Part shown: in pieces, positions 35,196 to 44,481 of the stretch
Position numbering within the stretch: the stretch's first letter is position 1
Layout: each line of letters opens with the position of its first letter
Assembly (NCBI RefSeq): GCF_002563955.1
Contig: NZ_PDJE01000001.1
Coordinates: 1,798,001-1,862,000, forward strand
Length of the DNA: 64,000 nucleotides
DNA from: Paramicrobacterium agarici
GTDB lineage: Bacteria > Actinomycetota > Actinomycetes > Actinomycetales > Microbacteriaceae
Reading direction: 5' to 3'
Notes under the pieces: model-generated
The model's database searches: none
Told to the model about the DNA's origin: nothing
Seen by the model: only the letters and a program-made list of their open reading frames with translations
Program-made: the position numbers and the translations under genes

Positions 35196-36632
35196 ATGCG
35201 ATTCATCGGAGAAGTCCCGGCGCACGACCTGACGTACTCGGACGTGTTCCTCGTGCCCTCACGGTCAGACGTAGTAAGCCGCCTCGACGTGTCCCTAGCG
35301 CCAGACGACGGCACGCCGGCGACGATTCCGCTTGTATCCGCGAACATGAACTCCGTGACGGGACCGCGCCTCGCAGCATCCCTCGCGCGCCGCGGCGGGC
35401 TCGGTGTGCTTCCGCAGGATATGCCGCTGCAGGAGCTCGACGCGGCCATTCGGTGGGTCAAGAACCAGCCGGTTCTGTGGGACACGCCGACGGTCTTCGG
35501 CCCCAATGCCACGGTCGCCGACGTCGTCGAGGAGATCCCGGCCGTCGAAGGGCACGGCGTCGTCCTCATGGACGGCGACGAGTACGTCGGAAGCATCCCC
35601 ACCAAACGCCTAGCGACGGCGCTTCCCGATGCCCGTCTCGGCGACCTCCTGCGCGGTTCGCAGGCATCGCTCGATGCTGAGGACATTCAGACCGGTCGGC
35701 GGGCCTTCGATCTGATGGCGGATGCGTCCCTGAGTTTCTCCGCAGTTCTGCGTCATGGAAAGCTTGTCGGCTCCGTAAGTCAGCGAGGCGCCCTGCGCTC
35801 GACGCTGTACGCTCCCGCCGTCGACAATGACGGCCGGCTTGCGGTCGCCGCTGCAATCGGGATCAACGGAGACGTGCAGGCGAAGGCGAAGGCTCTCATC
35901 GGCGCGGGCGTGGATGTGCTCGTCGTCGACACCGCGCACGGGCACCAGGAGGCGATGGTCAGCGCGCTGCGTCGTGTCTCTGAGCTGAACCTGGGGATCC
36001 CCATCGTGGCGGGCAACGTCGTCACGGCCGTTGGTGTTGCAGATCTCGTGGACGCGGGCGCCTCGATCATCAAGGTTGGGGTCGGCCCAGGCGCCATGTG
36101 CACAACGCGCATGATGACCGCTGTCGGACGGCCTCAGTTCTCTGCCGTGCTCGAGGCCGCGGCAGAGGCGGCCGAGCAGGGCGCACACGTCTGGGCGGAC
36201 GGCGGAATCCGCTACCCGCGCGATGTCGCCCTTGCCCTCTCGGCAGGCGCATCGAGCGTCATGGTCGGTTCATGGTTCGCCGGCACGATCGAGGGGCCCG
36301 GTCGTCTTCGCACGGACCCGTCGGGGAAGTTGTACAAGGAGAGCTGGGGGATGGCCTCGACGAAGGCCGTGCAGGAGCGCTTCGGCCGGCTCGATTCGTA
36401 CGAGTTCGCTCGCAAGATGCTCTTCGCAGAGGGTATCTCATCATCAAAGATCTATCTCGACCCGGAACGGCCGTCGATCGAGGACCTTCTCGACATGATC
36501 ACCTCCGGAGTCCGCTCGTCGTTCACATACGCGGGAGCCCGCAGCGTCGCAGAGTTCCACGAACGTGCAATCGTCGGTGTGCAATCGGCAGCAGGCTACG
36601 AAGAGGGAAAGGCGCTCCCCGTGTCATGGTGA
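35196..36632 (+). CDS. guaB1: GuaB1-family IMP dehydrogenase-related protein, probable GMP reductase
   Basis: This 478-residue TIM-barrel enzyme of the IMPDH/GMPR superfamily carries a CBS-pair insert (about 95-215). The phosphate-binding and catalytic loop VGVGPGAMCTTRMMTAVGRPQ, in two parts, includes the reactive Cys, and the nucleotide-binding stretch WADGGIRYPRDVALALSAGA follows. Mycobacterial GuaB1 has been shown to be a GMP reductase (GMP to IMP) rather than an IMP dehydrogenase, so I prefer that activity. Mycobacteria also keep this gene next to two CNNM-like genes (Rv1843c-Rv1841c from memory). Confidence 0.92.
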   Translation: MRFIGEVPAHDLTYSDVFLVPSRSDVVSRLDVSLAPDDGTPATIPLVSANMNSVTGPRLAASLARRGGLGVLPQDMPLQELDAAIRWVKNQPVLWDTPTVFGPNATVADVVEEIPAVEGHGVVLMDGDEYVGSIPTKRLATALPDARLGDLLRGSQASLDAEDIQTGRRAFDLMADASLSFSAVLRHGKLVGSVSQRGALRSTLYAPAVDNDGRLAVAAAIGINGDVQAKAKALIGAGVDVLVVDTAHGHQEAMVSALRRVSELNLGIPIVAGNVVTAVGVADLVDAGASIIKVGVGPGAMCTTRMMTAVGRPQFSAVLEAAAEAAEQGAHVWADGGIRYPRDVALALSAGASSVMVGSWFAGTIEGPGRLRTDPSGKLYKESWGMASTKAVQERFGRLDSYEFARKMLFAEGISSSKIYLDPERPSIEDLLDMITSGVRSSFTYAGARSVAEFHERAIVGVQSAAGYEEGKALPVSW

Positions 36633-36662
36633 ACTGTCAGGTGGCGGAACGGAACCTGGCCG

Positions 36663-36668
36663 TATACT
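36663..36668 (+). promoter_or_regulatory. -10 box of leader ORF and CNNM genes
   Basis: TATACT, close to the -10 consensus, ends seven bases before the ATG of the leader ORF at 36676. This predicts a leaderless leader peptide. No good -35 is visible, so an activator or read-through from guaB1 (stop at 36632) is possible. Confidence 0.55.
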
Positions 36669-36675
36669 GATCGTT

Positions 36676-36742
36676 ATGGACGATCCTCCTCCTGCTTCAG
36701 CATCGGACTCTCATAGACCCAGCCTCCTGAAGGAGGCAGCCC

Positions 36743-36750
<8 letters not shown>
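36676..36750 (+). CDS. Putative regulatory leader peptide, Asp/Pro-rich start
   Basis: This 24-codon ORF begins Met-Asp-Asp-Pro-Pro-Pro-Ala and ends Leu-Leu-Lys-Glu-Ala-Ala-Arg-Ala. It is not found by length-limited gene callers. It starts at an ATG seven bases after a good -10 box. Its codons for Ser-Leu-Leu-Lys-Glu run through a hairpin that hides the Shine-Dalgarno sequence of the next gene, and its TGA stop overlaps that gene's GTG start region (36743-36750). An acidic/proline N-terminus resembles MgtL-type leaders, where ribosomes drop off at low Mg2+. A regulatory role is inference; conservation would settle it. Confidence 0.6.
36722..36737 (+). promoter_or_regulatory. Hairpin sequestering the CNNM ribosome-binding site
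   Basis: A 6-bp stem (GCCTCC at 36722-36727, GGAGGC at 36732-36737) with a UGAA loop contains the whole AGGAGG Shine-Dalgarno sequence (36731-36736), which lies six bases before GTG 36743. A ribosome translating the leader ORF would melt it. Confidence 0.6.
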
Positions 36751-38042
<1,292 letters not shown>

Positions 38043-38050
<8 letters not shown>

Positions 38051-39086
38051 CTGGTGGGGTATTCTCTGGCTCGTCATGCTGCTGCTCGGCAACGCATTCT
38101 TCGTCGGGGCGGAATTCGCCGTGATCTCCGCCCGACGTTCGCAGATCGAGCCGCTCGCCGAAAAGGGAAAGAGCAGCGCGAAGGTCGCCCTGTGGGCAAT
38201 GGAGCACGCGACGCTCATGCTGGCGACGAGTCAGCTGGGAATCACCGTGTGCTCGCTGCTGATTCTGAACGTCTCGGAACCGGCGATCCACCACCTCCTC
38301 GCCGGACCGCTCGGGCTGACCGGTTTGAGTACCGAGATCGTCGACACGATCGCGTTCGTCATCACGCTGCTGCTCGTCTCGTACCTTCACGTCGTCTTCG
38401 GCGAGATGGTTCCGAAGAACCTGTCGTTCTCAAAACCCGACACCGCCGTGCTGCTGCTCGCGCGCCCGCTCGTGTGGGTCGGTCGCGTGTTCAAGCCGGT
38501 AATCCACTTTCTGAATGGCACAGCAAACCTGGTGCTCCGCATGTTCCGGGTGGAGCCGAAGGACGAGGCGAACTCGACCTTCACTCTCGATGAGGTGGCG
38601 ACGATCGTCTCGCAGTCTCAGCGAGAAGGGATGCTGACAGATGCGACGGGGACGCTTGTCGCGGCGTTCGAATTCACGAACAAGAAAGTGCGCGACGCCG
38701 CCATTCCGCTGGAGGATCTCGTGACCCTCACATCTGAGGCGACACCAGCCCAGATTCAGCGGGCGATCGCGAAGCGCGGGTTCTCACGCTACGTGATCGT
38801 CGATGACAACGGCCTTCCCTCGGGGTACATTCACCTGAAGGACGTGCTGCGCGATGCGGGCGAGTCCGAGAACGACGAGGAGCCGATCCCGGCCAAGCGC
38901 ATCAGGCAGCTGGTCTCGCTTTACGACGGAACAGACCTCGAGGATGCACTCACGAGCATGCGCTTGTCCGGGGCTCACCTGGCGCAGGCGTTCGACCGAG
39001 AAGGCAACACCACGGGAGTGCTCTTTCTCGAGGACATCATCGAGGAGCTCGTGGGGACCGTCGAAGACGCGAGCCAGCGTCAGTAG
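38043..39086 (+). CDS. CNNM/CorC-type (hemolysin family) transporter 2
   Basis: This 347-residue paralogue of the preceding gene starts 8 nt before its stop. It has a DUF21 domain with four hydrophobic segments (residues 6-30, 55-80, 95-118, 130-150) including FGEMVPKNLSFSKPD, then a CBS pair (about 205-330). It ends shortly after GVLFLEDIIEELVGTVED and lacks the C-terminal CorC domain. In mycobacteria a long and a short member likewise follow guaB1. The final seven bases overlap the convergent old-yellow-enzyme gene. Mg2+ or Co2+ efflux is the family role; the substrate is unproven here. Confidence 0.92.
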
Positions 39087-40177
39087 GCGCGCTCGTACTG
39101 TCCGGGAACGAACGAGGCGGCGGCACCGAGCGTCGCCGCCCATTCGTTCACGCGCTGAGGGTTGCGCAGAGCCGAGCGACCGAGCATCACGGCGTCGGCT
39201 CGCTCTGACGTGACGATCTGCTCGGCACATGCCGCGTCGTCGATCAGTCCGACGGCGCTCACGGGAACGGAGACGGCCTCCCGCACACGGGTTGCGAACT
39301 GGACCTGGTACCCGGGAGCAAGCGGAATGTCGGGGTGTGCGAGGATGCCGCCGCTGGACACATCGAACGCGTCGGCTCCCGCAGCCTCAGCGCGCGCGGC
39401 AACGGCGGCGCACGCATCGGCATCCCAACGTTCCCCCTCGGAATCTGACCAATCCGTTCCCGACAAGCGCACCATCAGGGCAGCGTCGCCGATGGAAGCG
39501 CGCACAGCTTCGATGACGCGGATGAGCAGCCGCGCCCGGTTCTCGGGGCTGCCGCCGTACTCGTCGGTGCGCTCGTTCGCCGCCGGAGACAAGAACTGGT
39601 GCAGGAGATAACCGTGGGCTGCGTGGATCTCGACGACGTCGAACCCGGCCGCGATCGAACGCGTGGCAGCATCCGCGAACGCATCGACGAGCGCGTCGAT
39701 CTCGGTGAGGTCGAGCTGCCGTGGTGCGTCGAGGCGGCCGAACGCGAGAGGCGAGGGCGCAACGGTCTGCCAGCCGCCCGCATCGGTAGGGATCGTCCCT
39801 GACGCGGTCTCGCCCCACGGTGAGTACGTCGACGCCTTGCGTCCCGCGTGCGCGAGCTGAATGCCGGCTGTCGCACCGCGCTCGTGGATGCCGGCGACGA
39901 CCTGCGCCCATGCCTCGGCTTGGGCGCTTGACCAGATTCCGGTGTCGCGATCAGAGATGCGGCCCTCGGGAACGACGGCCGTCGCCTCTGTCATGACCAG
40001 CCCGAAGCCTCCTGCCGCAAAGCTCGTCAGGTGTGCGAAATGCCAGTTGTTGGGCATTCCGTCGCGACCAGGGCACGAGTACTGACACATCGGCGAGAGC
40101 CAGACGCGATTGCGAATCGTCGTCGTTCCAACGGAAATGGGCGTGAACAGTTTGGGCGAATCTGAAGTCGTTGGCAC
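39080..40177 (-). CDS. NADH:flavin oxidoreductase, old yellow enzyme (YqjM-like)
   Basis: This 365-residue FMN enzyme reduces activated C=C bonds of enones. Motifs include SPMCQYSC with the YqjM-type Cys near the flavin, WHFAHLTSFAAGGFGLVM, GIQLAHAGRKAS, the His pair of EIHAAHGYLLHQFLSPA, and RTDEYGGSPENRARL. It matches the thermophilic-like OYE class by length and by the N-terminal Cys. The natural substrate is unknown. It diverges from nnrD with a gap of about 20 nt and overlaps the CNNM2 gene tail-to-tail. Confidence 0.93.
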   Translation of the reverse strand: MPTTSDSPKLFTPISVGTTTIRNRVWLSPMCQYSCPGRDGMPNNWHFAHLTSFAAGGFGLVMTEATAVVPEGRISDRDTGIWSSAQAEAWAQVVAGIHERGATAGIQLAHAGRKASTYSPWGETASGTIPTDAGGWQTVAPSPLAFGRLDAPRQLDLTEIDALVDAFADAATRSIAAGFDVVEIHAAHGYLLHQFLSPAANERTDEYGGSPENRARLLIRVIEAVRASIGDAALMVRLSGTDWSDSEGERWDADACAAVAARAEAAGADAFDVSSGGILAHPDIPLAPGYQVQFATRVREAVSVPVSAVGLIDDAACAEQIVTSERADAVMLGRSALRNPQRVNEWAATLGAAASFVPGQYERAY

Positions 40178-40201
40178 GTATTCAATCTATCGTGGGTGAC
40201 T

Positions 40202-41038
40202 ATGAGCTGGGTTGAATGGACGGATGCTGACGCGGCGGCGCGCGTGCGCGTGCCCGGTTCCGCAGACGACAAGTACTCTCGGGGTGTGCTCGGCGTCGTC
40301 ACCGGGTCGGACACGTTTCCCGGCGCAGCTGTTCTCGGGGTTGAAGCCGCAGTGCGGGCGGGCGTCGGAATGGTGCGGTATCTCGGTGCCGAGCGTGCGG
40401 CCGACGCTGTTCTGCGACATCGTCCGGAGGTCGTGACCGCCGACGGGCGCGTGCAGGCGTGGTTGATCGGGTCAGGTCTCGATGAAGACGCGCGTGCTGC
40501 TGCGGGTTCGAGGATCGCCGACGCCCTCGACTCTGGGTTGCCCGTGATTCTCGATGCCGGAGCCCTGCGCGACGCGACGTCGGCGCGGGATCGATCGCGC
40601 GTTGTCATCACGCCGCACGCGGGCGAGCTCGCCCGGCTGCTGACGACGACGGGGACCGATGTGACCGCCGAGCAGGTGAAGGCCAGCCCCGACTCCTGGG
40701 CTGTGCGCGCCGCGGAGGAATTGAGGGTCACTGTCCTTCTCAAAGGCGCGACAACGCACATTGTCTCGCCCGAAGGCAGCCGCGTCACCGTCTCGCAGAC
40801 GACGTCGTGGCTCGCGACGGCCGGAACGGGCGACGTGCTTGCCGGAGTGCTCGGCGCGATGCTCGCGACACATATCGATGGAGACGAGCAGGTTGTCGCC
40901 TCGACAGCGGCGTCGGCGGCTCTCCTGCACGACCGAGCGGCACGCATCGCATCACGCGGTGGCCCCATTGCCGCGCTCGACGTCGCCGACGCCCTCCCGG
41001 CAGCTGTGCGATCGCTGCTCGATCGCGCGGGCTCATAA
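40202..41038 (+). CDS. nnrD: ADP-dependent NAD(P)H-hydrate dehydratase, standalone
   Basis: This enzyme of about 278 residues repairs hydrated NADH/NADPH. Its ribokinase-like fold shows SRGVLGVVTGSDTFPGAAVL near the N-terminus, ITPHAGELARLL, LLKGATTHI, and the nucleotide-binding TAGTGDVLAG near residue 205. Unlike E. coli NnrD-NnrE fusions, only the dehydratase part is present, so the epimerase must be encoded elsewhere. The start is ATG 40202; a GTG at 40196 is in frame. The downstream GT-C gene starts nine bases after the stop. Confidence 0.92.
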   Translation: MSWVEWTDADAAARVRVPGSADDKYSRGVLGVVTGSDTFPGAAVLGVEAAVRAGVGMVRYLGAERAADAVLRHRPEVVTADGRVQAWLIGSGLDEDARAAAGSRIADALDSGLPVILDAGALRDATSARDRSRVVITPHAGELARLLTTTGTDVTAEQVKASPDSWAVRAAEELRVTVLLKGATTHIVSPEGSRVTVSQTTSWLATAGTGDVLAGVLGAMLATHIDGDEQVVASTAASAALLHDRAARIASRGGPIAALDVADALPAAVRSLLDRAGS

Positions 41039-41041
41039 GAT
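41036..41041 (+). promoter_or_regulatory. GT-C gene -10 box, leaderless GTG
   Basis: TAAGAT ends six bases before GTG 41048 and overlaps the nnrD stop codon (TAA at 41036-41038). Confidence 0.45.
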
Positions 41042-41047
41042 GAACGA

Positions 41048-42253
41048 GTGAGAAGCCGGGCGTTCCTGTGGGTGGCATTCCTCGTCGTCCACATTGCGTT
41101 GTCATGGCTCTGCCTCACCGCCCCTGGCCTTCCGCTCGGCGACGTGACGCTCGTGTACAAACCGTGGGTCGGGCAGGCACTCAACGAACAGTTCGTCGTC
41201 GGCATTGACACCGGCTGGGTCTACCCGCTTCTCGCGCTCATTCCCATGCTCGGGGCGTCGATCGCTGGATTCGAGGCCTTCGGCGTTACGTGGCTCGTGA
41301 TGGTGACGATTCTCAATGCCATCGCGTTCGCGGTTCTGATCCGCGGCGGACGCAGGCGGCGACGGGCCGCCTGGTGGTGGATTGCCGCCCTCGCCTGCCT
41401 TGGGCCGATCGCGCTGGCGCGCATCGACGCCGTGACGGTGCCGCTCGCCGTCGTCGCAACGCTCATGGCGCTGCATCGACCCGCTGTCGCGGGTGCCGTT
41501 CTCGCCGTCGCTACCTGGATGAAGGTCTGGCCCGCCGCCGTGATCGCGAGTTTGGTCATCGCTCTGCGGACGCGCTGGCGCATTGTGATGGCGGGCGTCG
41601 CCGTCACGATCGCTGTCGTCGGCGGTGCGCTCGCTCTGGGATCCGGCTGGAATGTTCTCAGCTTTCTCACGGAGCAGACCGACAGAGGCCTGCAGATCGA
41701 GGCGCCGCTGTCCATGGTGTACCTCTGGCAGGCCGCGTTCGGAGCGCCGGGATACTTCATCTACTACGACCGCGAGATCCTCACGTTCCAGGTGACGGGC
41801 ACAGACGTCGACGTGGTGATCGCTCTCGCGACGCCTCTGCTCGCTGCCGCTGTGCTCGCGGTCGCGCTGCTGGGCGTGCGCGCCGTGCGGTCGGGCGCGG
41901 CGACAGCATCCGTGCTCCCGCACCTCACGCTCGCTCTCGTCTCGGCGCTCATCGTGTTCAACAAGGTGGGCTCGCCGCAGTTCATGGTGTGGCTCTTCGT
42001 CCCCGTAATTGCGGGACTGGTCGTGAGGGGCGGCGACTTCTTCGTGCCCGCCGTGATGGTGCTCTGCATGTGCGCGCTCACGCAGGTGGTCTACCCGTAC
42101 CTGTACAGCCTGCTGCTCGAGACGTGGATTCCGATGGTCATCGTGCTCACGGTGCGCAACATCGGCACGCTCGTCGTGTTCGGCTGGGCGGTGTACGCAC
42201 TGTGGCGCGACGGCAGATTGACACGGGATGCCGTTGAGGCGCTGCATGCGTGA
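41048..42253 (+). CDS. GT-C fold (GT87-like) membrane glycosyltransferase
   Basis: This 401-residue polytopic membrane protein has 10-11 predicted helices and a pattern resembling the GT87 mannosyltransferases, which use polyprenol-phosphate-mannose. A large first extracytoplasmic loop contains GDVTLVYKPWVGQAL, with an Asp that could be catalytic. MKVWPAAVIASLVIALRTR is a family-type block, and VFNKVGSPQFMVWLFVP occurs late. The substrate is unknown; in actinobacteria such enzymes decorate lipoglycans or cell-wall glycans. The GTG start is preceded by a leaderless-type -10 box. Confidence 0.78.
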   Translation: MRSRAFLWVAFLVVHIALSWLCLTAPGLPLGDVTLVYKPWVGQALNEQFVVGIDTGWVYPLLALIPMLGASIAGFEAFGVTWLVMVTILNAIAFAVLIRGGRRRRRAAWWWIAALACLGPIALARIDAVTVPLAVVATLMALHRPAVAGAVLAVATWMKVWPAAVIASLVIALRTRWRIVMAGVAVTIAVVGGALALGSGWNVLSFLTEQTDRGLQIEAPLSMVYLWQAAFGAPGYFIYYDREILTFQVTGTDVDVVIALATPLLAAAVLAVALLGVRAVRSGAATASVLPHLTLALVSALIVFNKVGSPQFMVWLFVPVIAGLVVRGGDFFVPAVMVLCMCALTQVVYPYLYSLLLETWIPMVIVLTVRNIGTLVVFGWAVYALWRDGRLTRDAVEALHA

Positions 42254-42288
42254 GGCAACGGTGCGACACTGAGGTAAGGAGGTTTCAC

Positions 42289-42597
42289 ATGCTTGTCGCT
42301 TTTTCTGTCGCCCCGAGCGGAACCGGTCGGGAGGACGCGTCGGTTCATGACGCCGTCGCCGCTGCTGTGAAGATCGTGCGGGAGTCGGGGCTGCCGAACA
42401 GCACCGACTCCATGTTCACGACGATCGAAGGGGAATGGAATGAGGTATTCGACGTCGTACGCCGTGCCACGGAGGCGGTCGGCGAGTACGGTTCGCGCGT
42501 ATCTCTCGTGCTGAAGGCGGACATCCGCCCCGGTTATGAGGGAGAGATCAGCGGAAAAGTCGACCGGCTCGAGCGCGCTCTCGACTCCTCGTCGTAA
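42289..42597 (+). CDS. MTH1187/YqgV family thiamine-binding protein
   Basis: This 102-residue protein of the MTH1187 family has a ferredoxin-like fold whose relatives bind thiamine or related molecules. It begins MLVAFSVAPSG, with the EDASVHDAVAAAVKIVRESG helix next and VSLVLKADIRPGYEG near the end. I choose ATG 42289 because AAGGAGG lies six bases upstream; an upstream GTG at 42250 is in frame but unsupported. No thiamine riboswitch fits in the upstream space. Confidence 0.85.
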   Translation: MLVAFSVAPSGTGREDASVHDAVAAAVKIVRESGLPNSTDSMFTTIEGEWNEVFDVVRRATEAVGEYGSRVSLVLKADIRPGYEGEISGKVDRLERALDSSS

Positions 42598-42624
42598 GTC
42601 GAGTGGTGCCTCAGCGGTCTTGGG

Positions 42625-43266
42625 TTAATTGACGATGATGCCGTCGAGAATCGCCTGCTTGCGCAGCGCGACTTTTGTGCCCACGTCGATTCCCTTGCTG
42701 CGGTACTTCTCGCGAATGCGCTTGAGGTACGACTTCGCCGTCTCTTCGGAGATGCTGAGTTCATAGGCGACGGACTTGACGGGATCGCCCGCCGCGTAGA
42801 GGGCCATGACACGGCGCTCTTGAGCGCTCAGGCGGGGAGATGCGGAGGATGCCCGGCCGAGCGCGGCATCGAGTTCGGCAGAGATATACGAGTCGCCACG
42901 CTCAGCTGAGCGGATGGCCTCGACCATGGCGGAGGCGGGCTCGCTCTTCACGAGGTAGCCGACGGCGCCCGCAGCGAGTGCCTCACGCACGACGCCCGGG
43001 TCGGAGTACGCGCTCATGACGACGGTCTGCGTGCCCGTAGTCTTGAGCGTCGAGAGCTTGAGCGAGACGGGAATGTTGTCTTTCAGATCGAGGTCGAGAA
43101 GCACGACGTCGACCGGAAAATCGGGGTGCGTCAGCAGCTCCGGCCAGGTGGGGACCGCGGTGATGACATCGACATCGTCGGCGCTGTCGGTGATCCACTG
43201 GGTGAATGCGCTCAGGATCATGCGGTGATCGTCAACGATCGCGACGCGGATCTTGTTTTGAGTCAT
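42625..43266 (-). CDS. NarL-family response regulator
   Basis: This 213-residue regulator has a receiver domain with the acidic pair in VAIVDDHRM, the phospho-acceptor in VVLLDLDL and the Lys in GYLVKSEP, and a LuxR-type HTH (SAQERRVMALYAAGDPVKSVA, SISEETAKSYLKRIREKY). It is the third gene of an operon with a histidine kinase and a kinase-like membrane protein. ATG 43266 has GAGGAA upstream. The regulon is unknown. Confidence 0.93.
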   Translation of the reverse strand: MTQNKIRVAIVDDHRMILSAFTQWITDSADDVDVITAVPTWPELLTHPDFPVDVVLLDLDLKDNIPVSLKLSTLKTTGTQTVVMSAYSDPGVVREALAAGAVGYLVKSEPASAMVEAIRSAERGDSYISAELDAALGRASSASPRLSAQERRVMALYAAGDPVKSVAYELSISEETAKSYLKRIREKYRSKGIDVGTKVALRKQAILDGIIVN

Positions 43267-43290
43267 GGCGTTCCTCTCTGCACTCGAAGT

Positions 43291-44481
43291 CTACTGTCCG
43301 GGATCGATCGCGCATTCAAGGGCGAACCGCGTTGCGCCAGGAGTCTGAGTATGAACTAAGGTACCGACACTGCGCAGGGCCGCCCACGCTGCCGGTTCGA
43401 TCCTGTGGCGTTTGAGATCGTCGACGACGATCTGAATGTGGCACCGTCGCTCGGGACCGGTTTCGCGCTGCACCGTGTACACCTCGCCGATCCGGACGCG
43501 CGTGCGCAGCGCCGGCCCCTCGGACGAGAGCGCGAGCAGCCAGAGCGACGAGAGCAGCCCCTCCCTCTGGGCGGGAAGGAGCAGCGCCGCGGTCGCGTGG
43601 GGATCGTCCAGATCGAGTGATCCACGGAGGACGCCTGACTCGATCACCGCGTGATGCAGCCACGTATTTTGCCGCCCCGACGCCAGATATCCGCGCAGTT
43701 CCGTTGCCAGAGCGGCAGCGTGCTCGGCGACATCGGGGGAGAGGGGGAGTTCAAGCTCGCCAGACGCCACCCGGTCGAAGATGACCTCTACCTCGTGGTC
43801 GACGGTGGCGAGTCTTTCTGAGGCGAGCAGCTCGGGCCCGAATGCGGGAGCGGTCACCGTGCTCTGGATCATGACGCGGTCGAGCGCCTTGCGGCTCAGC
43901 GAGCGGTAGGCGTTCATGGAGAGGCTGCCGATGAAGGGTGGAACGATCGCGATGGCCAGCATCACGAGTTCGGCGCCGAATGACGCTGCTCTCGCGTGCT
44001 CGCTCGACGCGATTCCGGCGATGAGAATGAGCGTGAGCACTCCCGTGCACACGACGATCTCTCCGATCGGCCGCAGCGAGAGAGCGCCGATGAGCACGCC
44101 GCCGATTGCGCACGCCGCCGTGGGGAACGTGCCCGAGTTTGTCTCACCCCACACGCCGGCCACATCGACGATCGCGACGAGCGCCAAGGGAATCGACGCG
44201 ATCCAGAAGGAACGGGCGGTCAGGTGATAGCCGCGGTGTCGCACATGCCAGACGACAGCGCCGAGGGTTGCGAGGAACAGCACCCACGTGCCGACGTTGA
44301 CCGGGAGATTCGGGTACGAGCCGAGGTTCGACACGAACCGAATGAGTGAGTAGACGACGATGACAGCGCCCGCGAAGCCGGGCCCGACGCCGAGCCGCGC
44401 CGTGCCGAGTGCAGCCTGCGAGGTCGCGCGCAGACCGGCTACCCTGGCACGGTCGGATCCGCTCGGTTCGGGAAGGCTCAC
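43291..44481 (-). CDS. Membrane protein with degenerate kinase-like C-terminus
   Basis: This 396-residue protein is the middle gene of the sensor operon. Six or seven hydrophobic helices span about residues 32-200, and a soluble C-terminal region covers 200-396. The layout copies the adjacent histidine kinase, but there is no H-box and no recognisable N- or G-box. The segment ERRCHIQIVVDDLKRHR looks like HATPase-fold strands without nucleotide residues. I infer a pseudokinase or sensory partner. It is coupled to the kinase by a 4-nt overlap and followed 24 nt later by the response regulator. Confidence 0.7.
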   Translation of the reverse strand: MSLPEPSGSDRARVAGLRATSQAALGTARLGVGPGFAGAVIVVYSLIRFVSNLGSYPNLPVNVGTWVLFLATLGAVVWHVRHRGYHLTARSFWIASIPLALVAIVDVAGVWGETNSGTFPTAACAIGGVLIGALSLRPIGEIVVCTGVLTLILIAGIASSEHARAASFGAELVMLAIAIVPPFIGSLSMNAYRSLSRKALDRVMIQSTVTAPAFGPELLASERLATVDHEVEVIFDRVASGELELPLSPDVAEHAAALATELRGYLASGRQNTWLHHAVIESGVLRGSLDLDDPHATAALLLPAQREGLLSSLWLLALSSEGPALRTRVRIGEVYTVQRETGPERRCHIQIVVDDLKRHRIEPAAWAALRSVGTLVHTQTPGATRFALECAIDPGQ

